Below are positions 8,021-16,383 of a stretch of 64,000 nucleotides of DNA, piece by piece. Every line of letters starts with the position of its first letter. Positions within the stretch are counted from its first letter, which is position 1. The DNA is from JANQHS01 sp965227315 (GTDB lineage: Bacteria > Bacteroidota > Bacteroidia > Cytophagales > CCMP332): assembly GCA_965227315.1 (NCBI GenBank), contig OZ245737.1:620001-684000 (forward strand), given 5' to 3'. The notes beneath the pieces are model-generated. The model did not search any database and had not been told where the DNA came from. It was given only the letters and a program-made list of their open reading frames with translations. Both the position numbers and the translations under genes were made by a program.

Positions 8021-10942
8021 ATGGCCGAAGTCCTTGAAAAACTAAGTCGTAAGCTGAGTGGAGACCTTCACCTTGATGAACTCTCCAGAAGGATCTATGC
8101 CACGGATGCCTCGGCCTATCGGGAGATCCCAACAGGGGTTGCACTTCCCAAAACCGAAAAAGACCTGGTCTCCCTGGTCAAATTCGCAAGAAAGAACAAA
8201 ATACCGTTGATTCCCCGAACCGCCGGCACATCCCTGGCCGGACAGGTGGTGGGTTCCGGTTTGGTGGTGGATTTTTCCAAGTATATGAACGGTATCCTTG
8301 AGCTCAATCAAACCAAGGGATGGGTCAGGGTGCAGCCGGGCGTGATACGGGACGAACTCAACCACCACCTCAAACAGTATGGGCTATTTTTTGCTCCGGA
8401 AACCTCCACTGCTAATCGGGCCATGATCGGAGGCATGCTTGGAAATAATTCCTGCGGTGCAAACTCCATAGTATACGGCAGCACACGTGATCATGTGCTT
8501 GGGATCAGAGCTGTCCTAAGCGATGGAAGTATTGTGAACTTCTCACCCAAGGGACCTAAAAAACTCAAGAAAAAACTCAAGGACAGCGGAGATCTGGAAA
8601 ACCAGATCTACAGGAAAATCCACAAGAGGCTGTCCGATCCTGAGGTCAGAAAGGAGATCGAAGACAAATACCCCAAAGCCAGTGTTAGCAGAAGGAACAC
8701 AGGATATGGAATTGATCTCCTGATTCAAAGACAACCCTTTAACCCCGAAGGGGAGCCATTTTCGCTTATCGATATTCTGGCGGGCTCCGAAGGCACCCTG
8801 GCCATGACCTCGGAGATCAAATTGAAACTCACGCCTCTCCCACCCCAAAACAAGGCCCTGATCTGTGTGCATTTTGAAGATCTGTATGATTCTCTTGAAG
8901 CCACTGTTATGGCTATGGAATTTAGGCCGACAGCCTGCGAACTCATGGATCATTATATCCTGGAGCGCACCAAAAACAATATTCTTCAACGAGAAAACAG
9001 GTTCTTCGTCCATGGTGACCCCAAGGCCATACTGGTGATCGAACTGTGCAAGGAAAGTCCTGAAGAACTTGAAAAAGATATAGAAGGTCTTATCAGTCGC
9101 TTGAAAGAAGAAGGCAAAGGCTCGGCTTACCCGGTGGTCATGGGAGAGCAAATGTCAAGGGTTTGGGAGTTGCGAAAGGCCGGCCTCGGACTCCTTTCAA
9201 ATACGCCCGGCGATTCAAAGCCCGTCCCCGTGATAGAAGACACGGCGGTAGATGTGAAAGACCTACCACAGTATATCCGGGAATTCAATGCCCTCCTCAA
9301 GCAAAAGGGCTTATACAGCGTGCATTACGCCCATGCCGGGGCCGGAGAGCTGCACCTAAGACCGATCCTGAATTTGAAGACTTCGGAAGGACAAAAAATG
9401 TTCAAGGAGGTTCTGGATGAGGTTTCAACCCTGGTCAAAAAATACCGGGGTTCGCTAAGCGGAGAACATGGAGACGGAAGGCTCCGGGGAGAATTCATTC
9501 CGAGGATGATCGGCAAAAAGAATTACGATCTGCTCCGGGAGATCAAACAAACCTGGGATCCGAAAAACATTTTCAATCCGGGTAAGATCGTGGAAACCCC
9601 TCCTATGAACTCAAGCTTGCGGTTCGAAAAGGATCAGCCAACCCCTGAGATCAAAACCACCTTCGATTTTTCAGATACCCAGGGGATGATCCGGGCCACC
9701 GAGCAATGCAATGGTTCGGGTGATTGTCGCAAGCTTGCCTATACCGGTGGCACCATGTGTCCGAGCTATATGGCAAGCAGGGATGAGAAAGACACAACCC
9801 GCGCCAGGGCAAATGCTTTGCGCGAATATCTCTCGTTTCCAAATGGAAAAGGAGATTCGGAACAGGTCAAAAGGGCATTGGACCTTTGTCTTTCCTGCAA
9901 GGGATGTAAGTCTGAATGTCCCTCCAATGTAGATATGGCTAAACTAAAGGCAGAATGGGAACAACAGGAGTATAACAAAAATGGAGCCCCGTTGTCTTCA
10001 ATGATCATCGCCAACCTCCCCTCCCTGTTCTCTTTTGGAAACAGAATATACCTGTTGGCGAATCTCCTGACACAGATAAAGCCTTTTTCAAACCTTAGCA
10101 AATTACTCCTTGGTTTTTCACAGTCAAGGTCTATTCCCGCCATCTCCGGCCGGACCTTATGGGCCTGGTTTAAAAAGAATCAGAGCGAAAACAAAAAAGG
10201 GAAAAATGGCAGGGTATTCTTTCTCTTTGATGAGTTTACCAATACCCTGGACGTTCAACAGGGAAAGGCCGCAATCAAACTTCTTTGGGGCCTGGGATAT
10301 GAGGTCCTTGGAATTGGGCCAATGAATACCGGTCGATCGCTGATCTCCAAGGGTTTCATCAACAAGGCACGACGAATAGCGGAAAGAAACATTCACAGGA
10401 TCTTTCCCAAACGATCCGAGTTTGATGTCATTGTAGGATTAGAGCCCTCCGCCATCTTAAGTTTCAGAGACGAATACCTAAGTCTCACCAGAGGGAAGAC
10501 AAGAGAAAAGGCCGAATCGCTTGCGGAGATCACTTTTACCCTGGAAGAGTTCTTTTCCGAGGAATTCCATGCAGGTAGGATCAGCAATTCGAATTTCGAC
10601 AACAGTAATGGAAAGGTTCTTTTTCATGGTCATTGTCATCAAAAAGCACTTTCTTCTTCTAAATACACCAAGCAAATGCTCTCCCTCGTTCCGGGGCTTG
10701 AGGTCGAGGAGATACGTTCAGGATGTTGCGGCATGGCGGGTTCTTTCGGTTATTCCCGAAAGAAATTTGATCTCTCTCAAAAGATCGGGGAATTAGTCCT
10801 TTTTCCGGCCGTTCGCAAAGCAAAAACGAATGACATCATCGTCGCCGCCGGAACCAGCTGCCGGCACCAGATCAAGGATGGCACGGGAAGACAGGCCTTT
10901 CATCCTGCTGAAGTTCTATTGAAGCATCTGAAATCGGAATAG
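8021..10942 (+). CDS. FAD- and Fe-S-binding D-2-hydroxyacid (lactate/glycolate-type) dehydrogenase, YdiJ-like
   Basis: A single 973-residue chain combines a GlcD-type flavoprotein with a GlpC-like iron-sulfur module. The N-terminal FAD domain shows PRTAGTSLAGQVVGSG and GNNSCGANSIVYGSTRDH. A FAD-oxidase C-terminal domain follows, with HYAHAGAGELHLRP and SGEHGDGRLRGEF. Cysteine clusters for 4Fe-4S centres occur near residues 563-580 and 623-636 (CLSCKGCKSECP). The C-terminal part has HGHCHQKAL and GCCGMAGSFGY, the CCG-type heterodisulfide-reductase motif. Such proteins oxidise D-lactate, D-2-hydroxyglutarate or glycolate and feed electrons to quinone or another carrier. The precise substrate cannot be read from the sequence. 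It is monocistronic and convergent with the small gene downstream. Confidence 0.9.
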   Translation: MAEVLEKLSRKLSGDLHLDELSRRIYATDASAYREIPTGVALPKTEKDLVSLVKFARKNKIPLIPRTAGTSLAGQVVGSGLVVDFSKYMNGILELNQTKGWVRVQPGVIRDELNHHLKQYGLFFAPETSTANRAMIGGMLGNNSCGANSIVYGSTRDHVLGIRAVLSDGSIVNFSPKGPKKLKKKLKDSGDLENQIYRKIHKRLSDPEVRKEIEDKYPKASVSRRNTGYGIDLLIQRQPFNPEGEPFSLIDILAGSEGTLAMTSEIKLKLTPLPPQNKALICVHFEDLYDSLEATVMAMEFRPTACELMDHYILERTKNNILQRENRFFVHGDPKAILVIELCKESPEELEKDIEGLISRLKEEGKGSAYPVVMGEQMSRVWELRKAGLGLLSNTPGDSKPVPVIEDTAVDVKDLPQYIREFNALLKQKGLYSVHYAHAGAGELHLRPILNLKTSEGQKMFKEVLDEVSTLVKKYRGSLSGEHGDGRLRGEFIPRMIGKKNYDLLREIKQTWDPKNIFNPGKIVETPPMNSSLRFEKDQPTPEIKTTFDFSDTQGMIRATEQCNGSGDCRKLAYTGGTMCPSYMASRDEKDTTRARANALREYLSFPNGKGDSEQVKRALDLCLSCKGCKSECPSNVDMAKLKAEWEQQEYNKNGAPLSSMIIANLPSLFSFGNRIYLLANLLTQIKPFSNLSKLLLGFSQSRSIPAISGRTLWAWFKKNQSENKKGKNGRVFFLFDEFTNTLDVQQGKAAIKLLWGLGYEVLGIGPMNTGRSLISKGFINKARRIAERNIHRIFPKRSEFDVIVGLEPSAILSFRDEYLSLTRGKTREKAESLAEITFTLEEFFSEEFHAGRISNSNFDNSNGKVLFHGHCHQKALSSSKYTKQMLSLVPGLEVEEIRSGCCGMAGSFGYSRKKFDLSQKIGELVLFPAVRKAKTNDIIVAAGTSCRHQIKDGTGRQAFHPAEVLLKHLKSE

Positions 10943-10961
10943 ACAAGACTTTTTGCGAAGC

Positions 10962-11252
10962 CTACCGTCCAAGGTAGCCCTTATGTACCAGGTCCAAGGA
11001 AGTGATCCTGATGGTAAAAGGGTCCTGAGGGTTGATCAAAGGATTTAGCTTCTTACTGACCTCTTTTTCGTCTTGCTCAGTCATCAATCCAGTGAATCCC
11101 GGTCTTACAAATTCTTGCACGAACTCTAAAGGATAAGGCTCGGGAGGCAGGGGCTGAACAGTTCTTAAATCGGGCTCGGCGCCATGAACTCCGGAAAAAG
11201 CCCTGAGACCAAATACCGTCCCCATTACCAATGAAAATAGAACGTAATTCAT
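10962..11252 (-). CDS. Small predicted exported protein, unknown function
   Basis: I place the start at an internal Met that gives 96 residues. The longer reading (to 11351) would add 33 basic residues and run almost up to the divergent gene. From this start the protein has a clean signal-like leader (hydrophobic through about residue 17, then a small-residue VHGAE site). It then has a proline-rich stretch and a segment PFTIRITSLDLVHKGYLGR at the C-terminus. No family is recognised. It is convergent with the dehydrogenase gene and divergent from the LiaF-like gene, with about 105 bp between the starts. Composition is normal for the window, which supports a real gene. Confidence 0.55.
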   Translation of the reverse strand: MNYVLFSLVMGTVFGLRAFSGVHGAEPDLRTVQPLPPEPYPLEFVQEFVRPGFTGLMTEQDEKEVSKKLNPLINPQDPFTIRITSLDLVHKGYLGR

Positions 11253-11358
11253 AACTCTTACAATATCGGGAAATTTCACCGACTTTTTGGAGGGTTTCGC
11301 CGACTTTATCTTTCCCACACGGATGTACAGCAAGACATTTGCCAAAAACAACGAAACA

Positions 11359-12102
11359 ATGGAAAGTCAAAATCAAACAAATCACGGCCGAATTCTACTG
11401 GGACTGATCCTGGTCGCGATCGGTGTTCTCTATGCCTTCGATTATTGGAGGTTGTTGCCAAATATCCGGGAATGGATCTTTTCCTGGGGCTCGCTGTTCT
11501 TGCTGATCGGAGTCGTTAATCTGGCTTCAAAAAGGAATCCGGTCGTATCTGGCCTTTTCATTCTCGCGGGTGCATTTTTTTACATTCAGGAATTCATGTT
11601 CGGATACAGGGTTGGGTGGAGTGACATCTGGCCGGTAGCCCTGATCCTCATAGGCCTTGGAATGATCTTCAGGGCTGCGGGAGGAAGAAAAACGATTCTG
11701 GGTGGCCGGAAACCCGATCCCTCTAACCCGGACGACCCCAATCAGTCGGGCAATTCCGGATCAAGCTTTGATGATGTTGCGGTCTTTGGAGGAGGTGATA
11801 AGGTTGTTAATAGCGATTCGTTTACAGGCGGCAAGATCACCGCGATCTTCGGTGGGTCCGACATTGACGTCACCCAGGCCAAGATCAAAAACGGTCCGGC
11901 CGTGATCGATATCTTCGTCATTTTTGGTGGCACCACCATCTTCGCCCCAAAAGATTGGAATGTGAACGTTCAGCTCACGCCGATCTTCGGTGGGTTCTCA
12001 GATAAGAGATTCAATATCGCTCCCGCGACCAATGATCCCAATAAGGAATTGGTTGTAAAAGGATTGGTTTTGTTCGGAGGAGGAGAAATTAAGGGCAGAT
12101 AA
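11359..12102 (+). CDS. LiaF-like membrane protein (DUF5668 / cell-wall-active antibiotics response domain)
   Basis: The start is the ATG giving MESQNQTNHGR, since the upstream extension lacks any conserved character. The 247-residue protein has about four N-terminal membrane segments in the first 105 residues, a glycine/proline/asparagine linker, then a repeated strand pattern with the recurring motif FGG (VFGGG, IFGGSDIDV, IFGGTTIFAP, IFGGFS, LFGGGEI). This is the architecture of the LiaF/YvqF group, membrane sensors that restrain a partner two-component system in Firmicutes. It sits 26 bp upstream of a LytS-type kinase and LytTR regulator, which fits that role. Inhibition of the kinase is inference. 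Confidence 0.82.
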   Translation: MESQNQTNHGRILLGLILVAIGVLYAFDYWRLLPNIREWIFSWGSLFLLIGVVNLASKRNPVVSGLFILAGAFFYIQEFMFGYRVGWSDIWPVALILIGLGMIFRAAGGRKTILGGRKPDPSNPDDPNQSGNSGSSFDDVAVFGGGDKVVNSDSFTGGKITAIFGGSDIDVTQAKIKNGPAVIDIFVIFGGTTIFAPKDWNVNVQLTPIFGGFSDKRFNIAPATNDPNKELVVKGLVLFGGGEIKGR

Positions 12103-12128
12103 TTAGATTTGGAGGTCAGATTAAGCCC

Positions 12129-13157
12129 TTGAAAACCAACCAAACACTCATCATTGCGATCGGAATATGGGCAGCACTTTTTGCTGCCCATTTTTTTGGT
12201 ATTCTTTTTTTCTTCGAGCCACCACTGGGACCGGCAGCCGTTGATTCGCTCATTCACTTTGCCTTTTTTGGTGTCCTCATCTGGGGATGCTCTTTCCTCA
12301 TCAGGTATATCGACGTATCTGAGAGACCCACCTTCGCATCCATTTTCAACCTTGCAGCAGCGGTCCTGGCTTGTACATTGATCTGGCTTTTTTCAGGGTA
12401 TGCCTTAATGAACCTTTTATTCAAGGGGAATGATAATTATCTAGCCTTTTATGATGCCTTTTTTAACATCAGATTATTCGAGGGAATGTTGATGTTTACC
12501 ATCATGGTATCCGTCCTGTTAATGATCCAATACAGGGAAAGAATGAATCAGGCGGATCTGGAAGAAGCAAATCTTAAAAACCTCGTTCATGAATCAAGAA
12601 TACAGGCACTCAACTCTCAGATCAACCCGCATTTTTTGTTTAATTCCCTGAATTCGATCTCAGCTCAAACGGTTATTGACCCCGACAAGGCAAGAGAGAT
12701 GCTCAGTCAATTATCAGAATACCTGCGCTACAATCTGGAATCTGAAAAACAAAGCCTGGTTCCCTTTGAAAAGGAACTCGAAAATGCATTCAAATACATG
12801 GAAATCGAGAGGATCAGGTTCGGAAAAAGATTGGATTTTGCTTATCGTATCCAGGAGGAGGCAAGGTCGTTTTTGGTTCCGAGGATGTTGCTTCAACCTC
12901 TTTTTGAAAATATCATCAAACATGGAGTTGAACAGAGTACCGACCCCATACATGCTGAACTCAAAGTTGAAATTCAAGGCGAGGATTTTGTGCTGAGTCT
13001 GGAAAACCAATACGAAGAATCCAAAAGCGGTGGAAGTAAACTTGGCCTTAGAAACCTTGAAGAACGTTTGATTCTGCACTTTGGCCAGGGATTCAATTTT
13101 CAAAGCATTGGTGAAAATGGGATGTTTAAGGTCTTTTTAATGATAAGACCATCATGA
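12129..13157 (+). CDS. LytS/YehU-family sensor histidine kinase
   Basis: The 342-residue kinase has four predicted membrane segments in residues 1-140, then a short coiled linker and a His_kinase domain with H168 in INPHFLFNSLNS. The ATP-lid region has LLQPLFENIIKHG and a GLRNLEERL G-box. This is the LytS/YehU family, which phosphorylates LytTR regulators. The start codon is TTG; a GGAGGT tract 12 bp upstream is compatible but weak. It overlaps the response regulator gene by 4 bp (ATGA), so the pair is translationally coupled. With the LiaF-like gene upstream, the likely input is envelope or membrane stress, an inference from family analogy. Confidence 0.88.
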   Translation: MKTNQTLIIAIGIWAALFAAHFFGILFFFEPPLGPAAVDSLIHFAFFGVLIWGCSFLIRYIDVSERPTFASIFNLAAAVLACTLIWLFSGYALMNLLFKGNDNYLAFYDAFFNIRLFEGMLMFTIMVSVLLMIQYRERMNQADLEEANLKNLVHESRIQALNSQINPHFLFNSLNSISAQTVIDPDKAREMLSQLSEYLRYNLESEKQSLVPFEKELENAFKYMEIERIRFGKRLDFAYRIQEEARSFLVPRMLLQPLFENIIKHGVEQSTDPIHAELKVEIQGEDFVLSLENQYEESKSGGSKLGLRNLEERLILHFGQGFNFQSIGENGMFKVFLMIRPS

Positions 13158-13885
13158 TCAGGGCATTGATCATCGATGATGAACAGCCGGCAAGGCAGAT
13201 TCTGGAGCATATGCTCAAGGATTTTACGGAACTGGAGGTAATAGGAGAAGCTGAAAATGGTTTTGATGCTGCCAAGAAGATCAATGAGCTTAAACCCGAG
13301 CTGATCTTTCTGGACATCCAGATGCCCAAGATCTCCGGATTTGAATTGCTGGAACTTTTGGAAGATCCGCCGGCAGTGATCTTTGTCACCGCATATGACG
13401 AGTTCGCCATAGAAGCTTTTGAGAACGGAGCTCTTGATTATCTCCTGAAACCCATCAACAAGGAACGGCTTATGAAAGCCATGCAAAGGGTTGGCAGATC
13501 CCTGAACAAGGACCAGCTTGCTCAGCTGAGTGACAATATCAGGGAGGCAAAGGCTCCCCTACATCAGGTGGTTGTGAAGGATGGGCATAAAATCACCGTG
13601 CTGCCCTGCGAAGAGATCGAGTTTTTTAAAGCGGAGGATGATTATGTGTCGATCCACTCTACCCAAGGAAAGTACCTGAAAAAAATGAAGATCTCTTCAC
13701 TGGAAACCAGCCTGGATCCAGAGCAATTTCTGAGGGTTCACCGTTCCTACATCGCCAATGTGACTTTCCTGAAAAACATAGAAAAGTGGTCAAAGGACCA
13801 ATACATGGGATTTATGGCATCCGGCGAGCGGGTAAAGATCTCTAAGCCAGGATATCAACTCCTGAAAGACAGGCTAAACATTTAG
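13154..13885 (+). CDS. LytTR-family response regulator
   Basis: The 243-residue protein has an N-terminal receiver domain with acidic pocket residues D8/D9, the phosphorylatable D54 in LDIQMPK and a LLKP lysine near 105. A C-terminal LytTR DNA-binding domain (about 140-243) contains EIEFFKAEDDYVSIH and FLRVHRSYIAN. It is the cognate output of the overlapping kinase. LytTR regulators usually bind direct repeats upstream of a few envelope genes. I could not identify a target site in this window. The last 12 bp overlap the convergent PPOX gene. Confidence 0.92.
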   Translation: MIRALIIDDEQPARQILEHMLKDFTELEVIGEAENGFDAAKKINELKPELIFLDIQMPKISGFELLELLEDPPAVIFVTAYDEFAIEAFENGALDYLLKPINKERLMKAMQRVGRSLNKDQLAQLSDNIREAKAPLHQVVVKDGHKITVLPCEEIEFFKAEDDYVSIHSTQGKYLKKMKISSLETSLDPEQFLRVHRSYIANVTFLKNIEKWSKDQYMGFMASGERVKISKPGYQLLKDRLNI

Positions 13886-14494
13886 AAGTCCCTGTACGGA
13901 GCCAGGAGTTGGAAGATCGGAATCCGACTCAATAAACGTATACTTCGTTTCCGAAACCACATTGCCCGTCCAGATCGGAAGCTCCGCATCAGCATCGTCA
14001 TCGCTGGGAGGACCGGTTCTCATCTTTCCCGAGGCATGTTCGATCTCCACTGCTATAACCCTGGTAGCCTTGAACTCCTGGTCATTTGGTCGTCGTGCCT
14101 GCTCCCATCTTCCCGGACTTAGATGTTCGGTAATGATCTCCAAAGCGTCCATTTTTTCATCTCCCTCCAATAACCTAGGTTTCCCAAAGAGAACGGCTGA
14201 GCGATAGTTCATACTGTGGTGAAACACAGATTTGGCCAATACAAGACCGTCATATTGGGTGCAGGTGATGCAGATATTTGCATCAGGCTCCATACTCCTG
14301 AGCAGATGGTTTGAAATAGCACCATGGAGATAGATGATCTCCCCTTTTCTCCCAAAGGCCATGGGAATGACCAATGGTCCGCTCGAAGTACTAATACCCA
14401 CATGGACAAAAGGACTCTGGTCCAGGAGTTCCAGAATCCACTTTTCTTCATAAACCCCTCGCGTGGGGTTTCTTTTGACCTTATTGAATTTCAT
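13874..14494 (-). CDS. Pyridoxamine 5'-phosphate oxidase-fold flavin-binding protein
   Basis: The 206-residue protein has the split-barrel fold of the PPOX-like group that binds FMN or F420-type flavins (the NimA-related branch). It shows an N-terminal basic RNPTRGVYEE segment, a strand with VIPMAFGRKGEIIYLHG, and SVFHHSMNYRSAVLFG with the conserved histidine/tyrosine run. It is not the pyridoxine-synthesis enzyme PdxH, which is distinct in its C-terminal motif. The role is unclear; relatives reduce nitroimidazoles or act as redox-active scavengers. It lies downstream of fadD on the same strand with about 100 bp between them. Confidence 0.82.
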   Translation of the reverse strand: MKFNKVKRNPTRGVYEEKWILELLDQSPFVHVGISTSSGPLVIPMAFGRKGEIIYLHGAISNHLLRSMEPDANICITCTQYDGLVLAKSVFHHSMNYRSAVLFGKPRLLEGDEKMDALEIITEHLSPGRWEQARRPNDQEFKATRVIAVEIEHASGKMRTGPPSDDDADAELPIWTGNVVSETKYTFIESDSDLPTPGSVQGLLNV

Positions 14495-14597
14495 GGGGAT
14501 GAAAATGGGAAGAATTTAAATCCCTCCCAAGCCAGTTCGCATAATATAGGATCTAGGAATTCAGTCTCAACCGGGCTTCCGGGTCAAGCATGGGATT

Positions 14598-16256
14598 TCA
14601 TTCCTCACGCAAATGTCTTCTGAGAATTTTACCAACATTGGATTTTGGAAGTTCCTCCCTGAATTCGATATGCTTGGGTCTTTTATAGCCCGTCAGGTTT
14701 TGCTTGCAAAAATCCATAAGGGCTTCTTCTGTCAGATCCTTGTATTTTCTGACGACGAACAATTTCACCACCTCGTTGGACCTTTCATCAGGAACCCCAA
14801 TGGCTGCGACCTCCAGGACCTTTGGATGCTCGGCGACCACATCCTCGATCTCATTTGGATAAACATTAAATCCTGAAACGAGGATCATGTCTTTTTTCCT
14901 GTCCACGATCTTAAAAAAACCATCTTCATCCATGATGCCAACATCACCGGTCCTAAACCAATCTCCGAAAAAAACCTTTGCCGTCTCATCCGGTTTTTCC
15001 CAATAGCCATTCATGACCTGTGGTCCTCTGGCAACGATCTCCCCGGCCTCTCCAAGTGCTACATCCTTGCCCTCATCGTCAACGATCTTCATTTCTGTAT
15101 TGGGAAAAGGCAGTCCAATGGTTCCAATTTTGTCGGTTCCGTCAAAGGGATTGGCAGAGAGAACCGGTGAGGTCTCGGTCAGTCCATATCCTTCGATAAT
15201 GTTGGAATTCGTCCTTTGCTTCCATTCCTTGGCCACTGCCTGCTGTAAGGCCATTCCTCCGGCAAAGGCAAACTTCACAGGCCTGAAATCCAGGCTATCA
15301 AAGAATGGCTGGTTCAAAAGACCGTTGTAAAGAGTGTTGACACCTGTGATCACGGTGTACTTGTGTTTCTTCAGATCCTTCCCAAAGGCTTTCATATCCC
15401 TGGGATTGGTGACCAACACATTTTCCGCACCGAGTTCCATCATCATCAACAGGTTTACCGTCAGAGAAAAGATATGATATAAGGGAAGTGGTGTCATACA
15501 AACCTCGGCACCCGGCTGGAGAGATTGGCCCATCCATCCGAGCATCTGGAGAATATTGGCAACAATATTCCTATGTGTCAGCGCAGCACCCTTGCTGACT
15601 CCCGTGGTCCCACCTGTATATTGGAGAAAAGCCATATCGCTGGATACGAGCACCGGTGTTTGGAAGGCATGCGCCGGAGCCGATACGGCATCCTTCCAGG
15701 TTTTCGCACCCGGAAGGGAATACTTAGGCACCATCTTTTTGACGGATCTCACCACGAAATTGACGATCTGTTTCTTGGGGAATGAGTGCATCTCCCCTAT
15801 GCTTGTGATGATGACGTGCTCAATGGAAGTCTTTTTGATGATCTTCTGAAGATTGGCCGCAAAATTCTCCAGGATCAAAATGGCTTTTGCCCCCGAATCC
15901 CTGAACTGATGTTCCATCTCCCTTGGAGTATACAGGGGATTGGTATTCACACAGATCATCCCAGCCCTCAGGATACCAAAAACAGCAATGGGATATTGAA
16001 GGAGGTTCGGCATCTGAATGGCGACACGATCTCCCTTTTTTAACCCCAGGTCGTTTTGCAGGTATGAGGCAAAGGACATGGACATCTGATCCACCTGCTC
16101 GTAGGTAAGCCAGGTGTCCATACAGCAGAATGCCCTTTTGTTCTTATTCTTTTTGAAGGCCTCTTCGAGCAGCTCTACTATTGAACTATATTTATCAGGA
16201 TCGATTTCCTTTGGAACATCGGATGCATAGTTTTTTAACCAGGGTTTCTCTTCCAT
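14598..16256 (-). CDS. fadD: Long-chain-fatty-acid-CoA ligase
   Basis: FadD activates imported fatty acids to acyl-CoA for beta-oxidation or lipid assembly. I choose the start at MEEKPWLKNYASDVP because it aligns with the known E. coli N-terminus (W, N, Y and ADVP spacing); the 26 residues that could be read upstream do not. The 552-residue protein has the adenylate-forming signatures: AMP-binding loop YTGGTTGVSKGA near 210, YGLTETSP, GDWFRTGDVG, DRKKDMILVSGFNVYP and the catalytic lysine in NVGKILRR at the end. Closeness to E. coli FadD in NPLYTPREMEHQ makes the long-chain assignment secure. A complete promoter match lies 24 bp upstream. Confidence 0.95.
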   Translation of the reverse strand: MEEKPWLKNYASDVPKEIDPDKYSSIVELLEEAFKKNKNKRAFCCMDTWLTYEQVDQMSMSFASYLQNDLGLKKGDRVAIQMPNLLQYPIAVFGILRAGMICVNTNPLYTPREMEHQFRDSGAKAILILENFAANLQKIIKKTSIEHVIITSIGEMHSFPKKQIVNFVVRSVKKMVPKYSLPGAKTWKDAVSAPAHAFQTPVLVSSDMAFLQYTGGTTGVSKGAALTHRNIVANILQMLGWMGQSLQPGAEVCMTPLPLYHIFSLTVNLLMMMELGAENVLVTNPRDMKAFGKDLKKHKYTVITGVNTLYNGLLNQPFFDSLDFRPVKFAFAGGMALQQAVAKEWKQRTNSNIIEGYGLTETSPVLSANPFDGTDKIGTIGLPFPNTEMKIVDDEGKDVALGEAGEIVARGPQVMNGYWEKPDETAKVFFGDWFRTGDVGIMDEDGFFKIVDRKKDMILVSGFNVYPNEIEDVVAEHPKVLEVAAIGVPDERSNEVVKLFVVRKYKDLTEEALMDFCKQNLTGYKRPKHIEFREELPKSNVGKILRRHLREE

Positions 16257-16279
16257 TATTTTACGTTTCTCAGAACAAT

Positions 16280-16309
16280 CAAAAATAACATTTTGGAACA
16301 GCTCTTCAA
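16280..16309 (-). promoter_or_regulatory. Bacteroidota-type promoter for fadD
   Basis: On the minus strand TTG (16309-16307) is followed after 19 bp by TATTTTTG (16287-16280), an exact fit to the TTG-N17-23-TAnnTTTG arrangement of the Bacteroidota primary sigma factor. The -7 box ends 23 bp before the fadD ATG, implying a very short leader. It is the best promoter I found in the window. Confidence 0.6.
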
Positions 16310-16348
16310 GAGAGTGGTTCAAATGAACAATCAAGCCGCAGGAATTGT

Positions 16349-16356
16349 TAACTTTG
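16349..16356 (+). promoter_or_regulatory. Candidate -7 box of the suf operon
   Basis: TAACTTTG matches TAnnTTTG exactly and lies 27 bp before the sufB ATG. No TTG is present at the usual upstream spacing, which could mean an activator-assisted promoter. It is divergent from the fadD promoter, whose nearest element is 40 bp away, so one regulator could influence both. Confidence 0.5.
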
Positions 16357-16383
16357 CGTTATTAAGAATTAATCTAAATAAGG

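Noticed and set aside
8543..9151. Minus-strand frame of 202 codons
   Set aside because: Antisense to the FAD domain of the dehydrogenase; no coding signal of its own.
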